A stretch of 64,000 nucleotides of DNA from Acidobacteriota bacterium (lineage in GTDB: Bacteria > Acidobacteriota > Blastocatellia > RBC074). This document shows, in pieces, positions 16,197-25,116 of the stretch. The notes below the pieces were generated by a model. That model was not told where the DNA came from. It made no database searches and worked only from the letters and a program-made list of their open reading frames with translations. Position numbers and translations under genes: made by a program. The stretch spans positions 1 through 64,000 of the forward strand of contig JADJLO010000002.1 of assembly GCA_016710075.1 (NCBI GenBank). Reading direction: 5' to 3'. Positions within the stretch are counted from its first letter, which is position 1. Every line of letters begins with the position of its first letter.

Positions 16197-17074
16197 ATGT
16201 TTAAAGTTGATAAACTGAATCGCGGTTTTCACAACTTGAGATATAAGGCAATGAGGTTGCTGATCATGCTGATAGTAACCTCATTTCTGCTTATCTATAG
16301 CCTGAGATTTTATGAATACGCGGTGACATTTCATCCGGAGCGGGCGGCCTCAGGTAATTTATGGAAACTTCCCAAGGACGGAGTTGACGTCTGGGTGAAT
16401 TCACAGGGTGGAATCCGTTTACATGGCTGGTTCATAAGCTCACAGATAAAACCTGCCATCGCGACGCTGATATACTTCCATGGCAATGGCGGCAACATCA
16501 GCCATATCGGCTGGCTCGGTGAGAGTCTCTCGAATCGCGGCTTTGATGTCCTGCTTTTCGATTATCGTGGATACGGTCGCAGTGAAGGCGACATCAGGGA
16601 CGAGAGAGATTTGTTGCTGCCGATGCTGATTCGGTTTATGACTATGTGTTGAAAGCTTCTGGAGCTTCTCCCGATCGAATAGTTCTTTACGGGCAGTCTC
16701 TTGGCATCACGGCTGTTGTCGACCTGGCATCCCGGAAGAGATGCGGGGCGGTTATTCTTGAGTCGGCCCTGAGCTCGTCGAGCAGCATGGCTTCAGTAGT
16801 TTTGCCATGGCTTCCTCGGTGGTTCCACAGGTTTGCCAGAAATCGGTTTGATTCTGCGAAAAAGTTGTCTAATGTTCATAGTCCGGTACTGATCACACAT
16901 GGTGAACCCGATAACATTATCCCTGCAGAAGAGGGGCGGAAGCTCTATGCTATCGCAAATCAACCAAAGAAGATGATAATCGTTCCCGGCGCCGATCATA
17001 ATGTGTTTGGCTATGGCGGGGACTGGTACTTGAATGAGATAACATCATTCATCAAAATTGCATTGGCAAAATGA
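16197..17074 (+). CDS. membrane-anchored alpha/beta-hydrolase, frameshifted
   Basis: ATG 16197 opens a protein with one membrane segment (LLIMLIVTSFLLIYSLRFYEY), then IRLHGWFISS, LIYFHGNGGNISHIGWLGE and LLFDYRGYGRSEG, the BAAT/BEM46-type hydrolase start. At about 16610-16622 the frame must change by one base to read ADADSVYDYVLKASGASPDRIVLYGQSLG, which has the GQSLG nucleophile elbow. It then continues to VLITHGEPDNIIP and the catalytic His in PGADHNVFGYGG. The whole protein is about 290 residues and all catalytic blocks exist. As written, the gene is broken; a consensus error is possible. Confidence 0.75.
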
Positions 17075-17093
17075 ATATCAAGGAGGGATTAAC

Positions 17094-17831
17094 ATGTCTT
17101 TCAGCAAGATTTTTCTGTTGGTTTTATTTATCACGGTGACAATGATCCAAACGCCGGAGATTCCAATTAACGATACCCGGCTCAGCATTCACACGCTTGT
17201 TCGGGAGGATATTTTCTCCGGCTTCCTGGTGGATGATATGGAGAGGCTCTCAAGAGGCGAAAAAAATATTCAGTTGCTGCTTGAAAAGCGCCCGGCTGCA
17301 AAGGCAGAGCTGCTTGCATGGAAAGGCGGGGCAACGCTCTACAGGGGGGTGCGAGCATACGAGAACAATAACATGGCGGAGTATCGCCGTAATTACCAGG
17401 CAGCTCTCGATCTTTTTTCAGAATCAAAAAAACTCAGCTCGGATAATGGTGGGGCTGCAGCAGTCATCGGCGGCAGCTATGTGGTGCTGGCCGACCGGCT
17501 GCCAAAAGAGAATCGTGAGTCAGGGTGGTCTCAGGCCTATGACAATTACATGATCTTATGGAAGTTGCAGTCGCCGGTTGTGGCTAAGCTGCCTGTGCAT
17601 ATTCGAGGCGAGCTTCTCAGCGGTCTTGCCCAGTCGGCTCAACGAACCAATAAAAATCAGGAGATGACGGAGTACCTGGATAAGATCCTTGACCTCATGA
17701 AGGGGACGCCATATGAATCGGCAGCGAAGGAGTGGAAAAACAATCCAGAAAAGGCGGCCTCTTCAACCATAACGTGCCGGACCTGTCACGACGCGGGAAG
17801 ACTTTCTGCGCGTCTGGCTGCCTTGAAATAA
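17094..17831 (+). CDS. exported TPR-like protein with C-terminal CXXCH haem motif
   Basis: A 245-residue protein with an N-terminal signal (FSKIFLLVLFITVTMIQT). A helical body has tetratricopeptide-like helices (ELLAWKGGATLYRGVRAYE; YRRNYQAALDLFSESKKL). Near the C-terminus is a single CRTCH motif (CXXCH) within STITCRTCHDAGRLSARL. The motif suggests covalent haem attachment in the periplasm, although no axial Met or second haem is evident. ATG 17094 follows AAGGAGGGATTAAC. No family is named with confidence. Confidence 0.6.
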   Translation: MSFSKIFLLVLFITVTMIQTPEIPINDTRLSIHTLVREDIFSGFLVDDMERLSRGEKNIQLLLEKRPAAKAELLAWKGGATLYRGVRAYENNNMAEYRRNYQAALDLFSESKKLSSDNGGAAAVIGGSYVVLADRLPKENRESGWSQAYDNYMILWKLQSPVVAKLPVHIRGELLSGLAQSAQRTNKNQEMTEYLDKILDLMKGTPYESAAKEWKNNPEKAASSTITCRTCHDAGRLSARLAALK

Positions 17832-17846
17832 ACCGAGACTAAGCTT

Positions 17847-18278
17847 ATGTCATCCATCTTCAAATTAGACTTTAACATTGAACAACTTCGTGACTATCAC
17901 CAGCATTCCATCGTCGCTCTTCTTGGGATCGAGTATGTGGAAAAAGGCGATGACTATCTGATTGCCCGCATGCCCGTTGATGCCAGGACTGTTCAGCCAT
18001 ACGGCATACTCCACGGAGGCGCCTCGGTCACTCTTGCCGAGACCCTGGGAAGCATCGCTTCTTTCCTTACCCTCGATGCTTCGTCTAATCAGACTCCTGT
18101 CGGAATCGAAGTCAATGCCAATCACATCAAATCGGTAAAGTCAGGCTGGGTCTACGGCAAAGTTACTCCAGTTCATCTCGGGAAAAAAACTCATGTCTGG
18201 GATATCAGGATAACCGATGAAAACAATGCTCTGGTGTGCGTCAGCAGGCTTACGGTGATGATCATCGATAAAAAATAG
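17847..18278 (+). CDS. hotdog-fold acyl-CoA thioesterase (PaaI/MenI-like)
   Basis: A 143-residue single hotdog domain. The catalytic helix segment is GILHGGASVTLAETLGS, with the Glu of the AETLGS motif used by the YdiI/EntH/MenI group. HIKSVKSGWVYGKVTPVHLGKKTHVWDIRI matches the second half of the family. It should hydrolyse an aryl or acyl-CoA thioester. No menaquinone, phenylacetate or enterobactin genes are nearby, so the physiological substrate is open. It is 15 bases after the haem-motif gene. Confidence 0.85.
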   Translation: MSSIFKLDFNIEQLRDYHQHSIVALLGIEYVEKGDDYLIARMPVDARTVQPYGILHGGASVTLAETLGSIASFLTLDASSNQTPVGIEVNANHIKSVKSGWVYGKVTPVHLGKKTHVWDIRITDENNALVCVSRLTVMIIDKK

Positions 18279-18291
18279 CTCAGATGTCCTG

Positions 18292-18675
18292 ATGGACAAA
18301 ACGCTCAAACAGGCAAACGGAGATGGCCGAAGGATGCAGCTTGTACATTGGAAAGATTTTTATGTGCTTGAAGACAGGGATCTGAAAGGGAGAGGCCTGT
18401 TTGCCGCGAAAAACTTCGCCAAAGGAGAGTCTCTTTACGTGTTTGATTACTGGTCGGAGGAGATCATGCCAATGCATCTGACCAATCATTCATGCGATCC
18501 GAATGGGCGTTTCGATGACCGGGGGATGCTGATTGCTCTGCGCGATATTGAGAAGGGCGACGAGATAACCTTCAATTATCTTCTTCATCCAATCCCTGCT
18601 TCTCCATGGAATTTCGAGTGCAGGTGCAACTCTCAAAACTGCATCGGCTGGATCAGCGTGGAGAGCAGTTATTAA
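18292..18675 (+). CDS. SET-domain protein, putative lysine methyltransferase
   Basis: A compact 127-residue SET domain. GRGLFAAKNFAKGESLYVFD is the first SET block, LTNHSCDPNGRF the NHSC S-adenosylmethionine/pseudoknot motif, RDIEKGDEITFNYLLHP the GDEIT-NY catalytic motif, and FECRCNSQNCIGW a Cys-rich post-SET segment that would hold a zinc ion. Every core motif is present in order. Bacterial SET proteins of this minimal kind are poorly characterised. A short lysine-rich peptide gene at 47925 is a conceivable but unproven type of target. It lies in a tight plus-strand series. Confidence 0.82.
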   Translation: MDKTLKQANGDGRRMQLVHWKDFYVLEDRDLKGRGLFAAKNFAKGESLYVFDYWSEEIMPMHLTNHSCDPNGRFDDRGMLIALRDIEKGDEITFNYLLHPIPASPWNFECRCNSQNCIGWISVESSY

Positions 18676-18691
18676 CATGGAGAATTAACTT

Positions 18692-19111
18692 GTGGCAGAA
18701 TTAAAGACCAAAAAGAACGATCAAAGCGTTGAAGAATTTCTCAGCAAAGTCAGCGATGAATCAAGGCGCCAGGACTGCTTCACGGTTCTCTCGCTGATGA
18801 AGGCCATAACAAAGGTTGAACCTAAGATGTGGGGAGCCGGCATTGTTGGTTTCGGCACATACCAATACAAGTATGCGAGCGGGCAGGAGGGCGAATGGCC
18901 CATCATTGGTTTCTCACCTCGCAAGCAGGATCTGACTCTCTACCTCATGAGCGGCTTTGAGAAAAGCCCCGATCTCATGAAAAAACTGGGAAAACACAAG
19001 ACCGGAAAATCCTGCTTGTATATCAAAAAAATCGAAGACATAGATCTGAAAATTTTGAAAAAACTGATTGAACAATCGGTCAAGAGCATGTCAAAAAAGA
19101 GAACTAGTTGA
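18692..19111 (+). CDS. DUF1801 (YdhG-like) protein
   Basis: A 139-residue protein with the DUF1801 pattern: DQSVEEFLSKVSDESRRQDC, then KMWGAGIVGFGTYQYKYASGQEGEWPIIGFSPRK, and a C-terminal GKSCLYIKKIEDIDLKILKKLI with a helix. The family has an alpha/beta fold and no settled function. Translation probably starts at GTG 18692. It is 16 bases after the SET-domain gene. Confidence 0.85.
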   Translation: MAELKTKKNDQSVEEFLSKVSDESRRQDCFTVLSLMKAITKVEPKMWGAGIVGFGTYQYKYASGQEGEWPIIGFSPRKQDLTLYLMSGFEKSPDLMKKLGKHKTGKSCLYIKKIEDIDLKILKKLIEQSVKSMSKKRTS

Positions 19112-19180
19112 AGCGCTCGACGAGCAGGGAGCAAATTTCTAAATGAATCAGAATTTATCCGGATAGAAAGGACCTGGGAG

Positions 19181-19579
19181 ATGGCGTATCTGAGAGCGAT
19201 TGCAGTCTGGCTGGTCATTGTCTTCTTTGAAAGTTTGCATGGTACGGCAAGAAGGCTTCTGATTGAGCCTTACCTTGGGGATCACAGATCGCGTCAGATC
19301 GCCGTTTTCACCGGCTCTTTGATTATTTTCACGATCACTTTTCTGTTCATACGCTGGATCAGAGCGGAGGGTGTTCGTCAGCTTGCCGGCATTGGGGTTC
19401 TCTGGGTTGTCATGATAGTCATTTTTGAAATAGCCCTCGGACGCCTGGTTCTTGATTTTTCGTGGGGCAGGATCGCCGCGGATTACAATTTATTTGAGGG
19501 TGGTTTGATGGGAATTGGTTTGATCTTCATGGCTTGTTGCCCTTATCTGGCGGCCAGAGTCAGAGGATTGATCAGGTGA
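19181..19579 (+). CDS. small four-helix membrane protein, unknown
   Basis: A 132-residue protein with about four membrane spans (near residues 3-22, 40-57, 66-85 and 105-125) and basic connectors such as RRLLIEPYLGDHRSRQ. The start follows GGACCTGGGAG. Its TGA overlaps a GTG that opens the methyltransferase frame (GTGA at 19576-19579), so the two genes look coupled. No family recognised. Confidence 0.55.
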   Translation: MAYLRAIAVWLVIVFFESLHGTARRLLIEPYLGDHRSRQIAVFTGSLIIFTITFLFIRWIRAEGVRQLAGIGVLWVVMIVIFEIALGRLVLDFSWGRIAADYNLFEGGLMGIGLIFMACCPYLAARVRGLIR

Positions 19580-20367
19580 CCACGTTGGCGGCGGTTGATA
19601 ATAAGGATTTCAATCGATCAATTCACGGGCGGTGTTAATTTTTCCCGGATGCCGGGGCATAACGACGAGAATCGATAGTTCTGCTTAAGAGACTGGCTGG
19701 AGTGTCGAGGAAGGATGAAGTTCTCGATGTTGCCTGCGGATCGGGAATCGTTGCCTGTGCGTTTGCGGAGGATGCCGGACATGTTACCGGAATAGACATT
19801 ACGCCGGCCATGCTCGAAATGTCTGAAGCCCTTGCAAGTCAGCGAGGGTTGGTAAATCTGTCATGGCATCAGGGCGATATCGAATCGCTTCCCTTTCCGG
19901 ATAATAGTTTTTCTCTGGTTATCAGCCGTTATGCCTTTCATCATTTTCCAAGGCCGGACGTGGTCATGGCAGAGATGGTGCGTGTCTGCCGGCCGAAGGG
20001 GAGGATACTGATAGCCGATGCTGCCCTTCCGGCTGACAAAGTCGATGCCTATAATTGCTTTGAAAAACTTCTCGACCCGTCACATCACCGCGCTTTGAGT
20101 ATTGATGAGCTTCAGGATTTGCCGGCAAATGCCGGGCTGCTAAACGTGCAACTGGCATTTTACAAAATGGAAATGGATCTGGAGCAGCAGATAAGTGTCA
20201 TGTTTCCGAACCCGGGTGATGACGAAAAGATTCGACGGCTTTTCAGAGAAGATTTTGGCGTTGATCGTTTGGGAGTCGGGGCTCACCTGCGCGGTGACAG
20301 GATTCATTTTGCATATCCGATTACTGTTCTTATCGCGGAGAAGGGGATTGCGAAACATTCGAATTAA
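19576..20367 (+). CDS. class I SAM-dependent methyltransferase, N-terminus frameshifted
   Basis: From 19702 on the protein is a good UbiE/Methyltransf_11-type enzyme: DEVLDVACGSGIVACAFAED (motif I), VTGIDITPAMLEMSEA, DIESLPFPDNSFSLVISRYAFHH and MVRVCRPKGRILIAD. The usual N-terminal lid is missing from that frame. The same frame extends back to GTG 19576 and reads DNKDFNRSIHGR before TAA 19636 and TAA 19660. Between these, the neighbouring frame reads VNFSRMPGHNDENR, which looks like the rest of the lid. Two compensating one-base shifts, near 19632 and 19672, would restore a single protein of about 263 residues. Substrate unknown. Confidence 0.75.
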
Positions 20368-20566
20368 ACAAATCAAATCGAAAGATCAGAAAAAAGTATG
20401 ATGAGTTTATCCCGAGTATTTAGTATGACAAGAGCAGGAGCTTTGATGGATTTGGCTTAACACCCGTGATCTTCAGCAGTATCATGGATTCCACAGGTAG
20501 TCTGAGACAGTCTTTGAGATCAACAGCCAGGACATGACTTGTTGTTTGAGAAAGGTGGGTACATCT

Positions 20567-20929
20567 ATGAAACAAACAAGCAGACTGTTCGTTTATTGGG
20601 CGCCGAGAATCCTGGGCATTTTATTTGCCTTGTTCATAAGCATATTTGCTCTGGATGTGTTTGAACTCAATGCGGGGTTCTGGAAAACGACGCTTGGCCT
20701 TTCGATCCATCTGATTCCGACGGCGCTGATACTTGTAATTCTCGCATTGGCGTGGAAGAGGGAGTGGATCGGAACAATAGGTTTTATTGCACTCGGGATT
20801 TTATACATCTATTGGAGTTGGGGGCGGTTTCCGTTGAGCGTTTACTTTGCAATCAGCGGCCCGCTTTTTTTATTGGGAATTCTGTTCATGGTGAACTGGA
20901 TCTACCGGGACGACCGTAACCTTGCCTGA
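20567..20929 (+). CDS. small four-helix membrane protein, unknown
   Basis: A 120-residue protein with four hydrophobic segments: APRILGILFALFISIFAL, LGLSIHLIPTALILVILALA, IGTIGFIALGILYIYWSWG and YFAISGPLFLLGILFMVNWI. ATG 20567 is preferred to the frame start at 20534 because AGAAAGGTGGG precedes it. It resembles uncharacterised DUF-type membrane proteins common in mixed bacterial genomes. It is followed within about 50 bases by another small membrane protein gene. Confidence 0.6.
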   Translation: MKQTSRLFVYWAPRILGILFALFISIFALDVFELNAGFWKTTLGLSIHLIPTALILVILALAWKREWIGTIGFIALGILYIYWSWGRFPLSVYFAISGPLFLLGILFMVNWIYRDDRNLA

Positions 20930-20980
20930 TTTGGCAACGTGAATATCAATAAAGAAAAAGAATATGAAAAGGGAGAGCCA

Positions 20981-21349
20981 ATGAAATTCGCAAAATGGGT
21001 GTATCTGCTCGCGGGAATATCCGGGTTGATTATTCTAATCCCGCAGTATTTCACCAGAGTGAAGTTCGGGATCGATTATCCGCCGGCAATCACACACCCG
21101 GAATTTTATTATGGTTTTGTCGGGTTGGCGGTGGTCTGGCAGATACTCTTTCTGGTTCTTTCAAGGGATCCCGAAAGATACCGGCCAATGATGCCCGTGA
21201 CGGTGCTTGAGAAAGCGAGTTTCGGTTTCGCTGTCCTTGCGCTTCATTTTAATGGAGGGGTAAGCCCGCTGATACTCGGTGGTGCGATGATGGATCTGGT
21301 TCTGGGAGTGTTGTTTGTGATGGCTTATTTCAAGACGCGGAAGAATTGA
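20981..21349 (+). CDS. small membrane protein, unknown
   Basis: A 122-residue protein with about four membrane spans (WVYLLAGISGLIILIPQYF; YYGFVGLAVVWQILFLVLS; FGFAVLALHFNGGVSPLILGG; MMDLVLGVLFVMAYF). ATG 20981 follows AAGGGAGAGCC and gives a compact N-terminus. The stop overlaps the TTG start of the downstream methyltransferase gene, so they are translated together. No family recognised. Confidence 0.6.
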   Translation: MKFAKWVYLLAGISGLIILIPQYFTRVKFGIDYPPAITHPEFYYGFVGLAVVWQILFLVLSRDPERYRPMMPVTVLEKASFGFAVLALHFNGGVSPLILGGAMMDLVLGVLFVMAYFKTRKN

Positions 21350-21945
21350 GATTTCAAGTGTGGGATGAGCGATACGCTGCCGGAGAGTTTGTTTACGGCA
21401 GGGAACCAAATGATTTTCTTGTTTCGGTGGCGGACCGGATGCCCAAAGGGAAGGTGTTATGCCTGGCTGAAGGACAGGGGCGAAATGCGGTCTACCTCGC
21501 TGGATTGGGGTATGAAGTCGTCGGTGTCGATTCATCTGCGATCGGCCTGGAGAAGGCGCAGCAACTGGCTCGTGAGCGAGGCGTCAAGATAGAAACCCAG
21601 ATCGCCGATCTGACAACTTTAGATATCGGCGTGACCTGCTGGGAGGGCATCGTGTCGATCTTTTGTCATCTGCCTTCAGCCATGCGCAAGGAACTGCTAC
21701 GGAAAGTTGTTGCGGGCCTGCGACCGGGCGGCGTGTTTATCATGGAGGCCTATACGCCCCGACAACTCAATTTCAAGACGGGAGGCCCATCCTCGGAAGA
21801 CCTTCTTCCCTCATTGAGCGATCTGAAACAGGAGCTTGAAGGTTTGATCCTGCAACACGCCGTTGAGATTGAAAGAGACGTTGTGGAAGGTTCGCTGCAT
21901 ACAGGCAGGGCGGCGGTAGTGCAGATTGTGGCGACCAGGCCATGA
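21346..21945 (+). CDS. class I SAM-dependent methyltransferase (TehB/thiopurine-MT-like)
   Basis: A 199-residue protein beginning VWDERYAAGEFVYGREPNDFL, a hallmark of the TehB-like group. It continues VLCLAEGQGRNAVYLAGLGYEVVGVDSS (motif I), then VSIFCHLPSAMRKELLRKVVAGLRPGGVFIMEAYTP. Homologues methylate tellurite, thiopurines or other small molecules. It starts at TTG overlapping the upstream TGA. The core is intact; substrate unknown. Confidence 0.85.
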   Translation: MRFQVWDERYAAGEFVYGREPNDFLVSVADRMPKGKVLCLAEGQGRNAVYLAGLGYEVVGVDSSAIGLEKAQQLARERGVKIETQIADLTTLDIGVTCWEGIVSIFCHLPSAMRKELLRKVVAGLRPGGVFIMEAYTPRQLNFKTGGPSSEDLLPSLSDLKQELEGLILQHAVEIERDVVEGSLHTGRAAVVQIVATRP

Positions 21946-22081
21946 TCTTGATGGCTGGGTTGCCGATTATGCGCGACTTCGTCTTCGTGCTGTCCGGCGC
22001 GCTGCAGGATAAAAGGGAATCTGATGCGACCATTTTTGGTCGCTATGTAAATAATGCAGAAACAGAGTATTGGAGGTGGTT

Positions 22082-22495
22082 ATGGCATACAACATCAAAC
22101 GCTCCGAATATTTTTATGTAACGGTAAAAGACGAGCCCGGAGAAGCCTATAAATTGCTGTCAGTTCTAGCAGAGCGAGGCATCAATCTGCTGGCCTTTAC
22201 TGCCGTTCCGATAGGACCGACGAATACGCAGTTATCGATTTTCCCTGACGATCCGCTCAGATTTACTGCCGAGGCAAAGAATGCAGGTTTTTTGATTGAT
22301 GGCCCGTATCACGCACTGCTGGTCCAGGGCGACGACGAGCTTGGAGCGCTCTCCAGGGTGCACGTCAAGTTATATGATGCCAGGGTCAATGTTTATGCCT
22401 CATCCGGAGTCTCGGATGGAAAAGGCAGCTTCGGATATGTGATTTACGTCAGACCGGAGGATTATCAAAAAGCTGTGGAAGCGCTGGGAATTTAA
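22082..22495 (+). CDS. ACT-domain-like protein
   Basis: A 137-residue protein with two ACT-like halves: YFYVTVKDEPGEAYKLLSVLAERGINLLAFTAVPIG and the later DDELGALSRVHVKLYDARVNVYASSGVSDGKGSFGYVIYV. ACT folds bind amino acids or similar ligands and regulate partner enzymes. Here no enzyme domain is attached, so it would act in trans or as a sensor. ATG 22082 follows GGAGGTGG. Its TAA lies inside the first unit of the heptad repeat downstream. Confidence 0.72.
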   Translation: MAYNIKRSEYFYVTVKDEPGEAYKLLSVLAERGINLLAFTAVPIGPTNTQLSIFPDDPLRFTAEAKNAGFLIDGPYHALLVQGDDELGALSRVHVKLYDARVNVYASSGVSDGKGSFGYVIYVRPEDYQKAVEALGI

Positions 22496-22609
22496 AGTTC
22501 AAAGTTTGTAGTTTAAAGTTTAAAGAGCGTGGAAAGCAGTCATTACGGCCTGAGAGTTATCCTTGCGCCCCACGTTCTTTAAACTTTAAACCTTGAACTT
22601 TAAACTCTT
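22491..22609. repeat. heptad-repeat hairpin A
   Basis: Five 7-base units (TTTAAAG, TTCAAAG, TTTGTAG, TTTAAAG, TTTAAAG; 22491-22525) plus AGCGTGG pair with an inverted array at 22570-22609 that includes CCACGTTCTTT. The stop codon at 22493-22495 is inside the array. It separates the convergent ACT-domain and VWFA genes and could stop transcription from both sides. Confidence 0.85.
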
Positions 22610-22618
22610 CTTTTACTT

Positions 22619-24793
22619 CTACTTCACGCTGAAATCCATCCACTGGTCCGCGCGACCATATTTCTTCTTTGCCAGACCATCGGTGACAATCATGTGGAGC
22701 AGGTAATCGCCGGCCGGCAGATTGTTGAGACGCAGTTTGCCGACATAGTCGAACTTTTCAGGATTGGCGCCGGTGGCGAGTTCGAGTAAGTGCGCGGGGA
22801 ATTTATAAATTGGTTTGCCGTCGCTGAAAATCTCCGCCTGAACAGTAACCTGAGGCTTGCCGGTCTTCTTATCGGTTGTCGCGTTGTAGATGGCCGCACC
22901 ATATTGAATCCAGCCTGTTTGAGAGAATCTTCTGACATAAGGCGTTGACGGCAGTCCGCCGGGTTGGGGTGCTGACGCGTCACTCTGCGTGGCGCCGGCT
23001 TTCGGATTTTTTTCATCTGTCGCAGCCGGCGCAGTCAAAACCAGTCCGGACATCGCCAGCCTTTTTTTACTCAGATCGGGAACCTGTATGAACTGGCTGG
23101 CCGAACCGGTCAGGCCCGACTCCGAATCGCGCAGCACGGCGCGGAATTGATATGCCCCGGGTTTTTTGAGAGTGAAGTCCCTGCGATAGGCCAGGCCGTT
23201 GGCAAGAACCTGCTGATATTGACTCTCATTGAAGCTGAGATTTATCCGGTTGGCGGTCATATCCGAGGTTGCGCCTTTTTCATCGAAGGCAAATGCGGCG
23301 ATTTCCAGATTCAACTGCTTTTGACCATTGGGCCCATCCTTGAAAGTCAACTTCGAACAATCAAAATAGAAAAGCGTCCGAGCAAGCGGTCCCAGCTTTG
23401 ATGAATTGAAGAAGTATGGAGTCATTCGCAAAGGCAGGTCGCGTTTGCCCAGTGGAGACATCAATGCCGAAAGTATCTGTTCCCCCCGTGTTTTGGGCTC
23501 GGATGGTTCTTCACTTTCATTTGAGCCGAAAAACCCCGAGCGTGTGCGGACGGTGAGTCCCGGCCGGTTGGCCTTGATTTTGATGGAGTGAAATTTTCGA
23601 TCGAATTTCTCGTCTTCCGGGTCGAATCCGATCAGATAATAACTCTGTTGGTCGTAGATCGCTTCCTGGATTCCGATATTCAGATCATTGGTATTGGTGA
23701 CCATGAATCCGCCGGTCTGTTTCGCCAGATAGACCGGGCCTTCCAGCGCTTCCTGTGCGGTATCCAGCGCTTTGGTAATCGCGCCGGCGTTGGCTCTGCC
23801 GCCGACATCCGCACCCGGCATGAACGGTTGAAGCCCCTTGGCATCGATCGAATAGACGACGACGCTCGACCGGTTGGCCTGCTCAACCAGATCCTGCATT
23901 GCCTGAATAAGCTGATTGGTGGTGTTGGCGTCGTCGTTTTGGCTGTTGATGCGGAATCCGTCCGAGAGCAGAATCACGCTCTTGCGTCCCGGCAGGGTTC
24001 GCAAACTCTGAACGACGAAACTGATGGCCCCGAGAGTGCCGGTAGAGAAATTCGTTTCGCGGAATTCGTCAAAGGCGTCAAGCGTAGCCTGTTTTTGAAC
24101 GGCATCATCGTCACTGGCATCGACGGCGCTGTCTTCGAACGACGGCATCATGTCACGGCTGAGCGGGTTCCAGATCAGCCTTTCAATCGCTGAATAAAGA
24201 ATCCTCTTGTCACTGGTGAACTGTTCCAGCATTCCAAGCCCGTTGCCGGTACGGATGATTGCGACAAAGTCGCCTTCCTGCATCTGTTCGGCAACAAACT
24301 TCCTGAGCGTCTCACGGACAAATTCAGTGCTCTTGAATGAGAGCCCCAGATCGTCAACGATAAATGCTATGGTGCGGCGAACCTCCTTCGAATCCAGTTG
24401 TCTCGTCGGCATGGATTCGGGGGCGGTGACGTTGCCTGTCTTCTTCTTTGCGGGGAGTTCACGGCTGACAGTTCCGGGAAGCTTGATGTGTTTGAAATAG
24501 GTGAGAGGTTGTTGTTTGCCGTCTACTGACATTTCGATTTCAGCGGCAGTCAGATCTTCGACGTGCCTGCCTTTCTTGTCGGTGATCACGGCATCCACCT
24601 GTACCAGCTGGGTGTTTATTCGAACAATGCCTTCGTTCTGTTTTTGTGTCGATGAATCCGGCTTTGGCGGGTTTTGCTCTGAAGCTTTTGCCTTGCTTTC
24701 GCCGGCGGGAACGGGCAATTGCTGTGAGAAACTCCCCGCTGGACTGATGACCATCAGTAAAAACGTGATGATCCCGCGTTTTAGCCTCAACAT
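22619..24793 (-). CDS. exported VWFA-related protein of the acidobacterial family
   Basis: A 724-residue protein. After a signal peptide (LRLKRGIITFLLMVISPAGSFS) comes a low-complexity linker (PPKPDSSTQKQNEG). The diagnostic domain follows: IVRINTQLVQVDAVITDKKG and VEDLTAAEIEMSVDGKQQPL, then AFIVDDLGLSFKS, a VWA-type core. GRKSVILLSDGFRI, VVYSIDAKGL and TGGFMVTNTNDLN correspond to the acidobacterial VWFA-related family. The C-terminal third has beta-sandwich-like stretches. ATG 24793 follows GGAGGAAGAC. Role is unknown, probably protein-protein contact in the envelope. This gene is the main taxonomic clue in the window. Confidence 0.88.
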   Translation of the reverse strand: MLRLKRGIITFLLMVISPAGSFSQQLPVPAGESKAKASEQNPPKPDSSTQKQNEGIVRINTQLVQVDAVITDKKGRHVEDLTAAEIEMSVDGKQQPLTYFKHIKLPGTVSRELPAKKKTGNVTAPESMPTRQLDSKEVRRTIAFIVDDLGLSFKSTEFVRETLRKFVAEQMQEGDFVAIIRTGNGLGMLEQFTSDKRILYSAIERLIWNPLSRDMMPSFEDSAVDASDDDAVQKQATLDAFDEFRETNFSTGTLGAISFVVQSLRTLPGRKSVILLSDGFRINSQNDDANTTNQLIQAMQDLVEQANRSSVVVYSIDAKGLQPFMPGADVGGRANAGAITKALDTAQEALEGPVYLAKQTGGFMVTNTNDLNIGIQEAIYDQQSYYLIGFDPEDEKFDRKFHSIKIKANRPGLTVRTRSGFFGSNESEEPSEPKTRGEQILSALMSPLGKRDLPLRMTPYFFNSSKLGPLARTLFYFDCSKLTFKDGPNGQKQLNLEIAAFAFDEKGATSDMTANRINLSFNESQYQQVLANGLAYRRDFTLKKPGAYQFRAVLRDSESGLTGSASQFIQVPDLSKKRLAMSGLVLTAPAATDEKNPKAGATQSDASAPQPGGLPSTPYVRRFSQTGWIQYGAAIYNATTDKKTGKPQVTVQAEIFSDGKPIYKFPAHLLELATGANPEKFDYVGKLRLNNLPAGDYLLHMIVTDGLAKKKYGRADQWMDFSVK

Positions 24794-24899
24794 CGTCTTC
24801 CTCCACTTGGCATGAATTGATTCCTCTCCCCTGGCTTTCATCATGACGATCAGGGCAGACAGACAGTAACAGAAACCATGGAATTATTAACGGATGCAC

Positions 24900-24922
24900 T
24901 TGGCGAATTCGCCAACAGTATC
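24900..24922. repeat. palindrome TTGGCGAATTCGCCAA, one arm extended
   Basis: TTGGCGAATTCGCCAA (24900-24915) is a perfect 16-base palindrome. It continues on one side as CAGTATC, as in the 30-base copy at 31789-31818, while the other arm is lost. It lies in the 320-base gap between divergent VWFA and VOC genes; nothing else was seen in that gap. Confidence 0.8.
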
Positions 24923-25116
24923 AGTTAATAAATTCTTCTCATTTGGTTCAGCGGAATTCAGGCGTTGCATGGAAAATCCACAGCCTGCTAAATAATGGTT
25001 TACATTGAGATGTTGCTGCCGTTAGATTGTCCCAAATCATCTGAGAGTCTCAAGGAATAAGTTGGAGATCCGGTTCACCAGGCGCCGGGATGGCCCGGTC
25101 ATTTGAGAGGTTAAAC

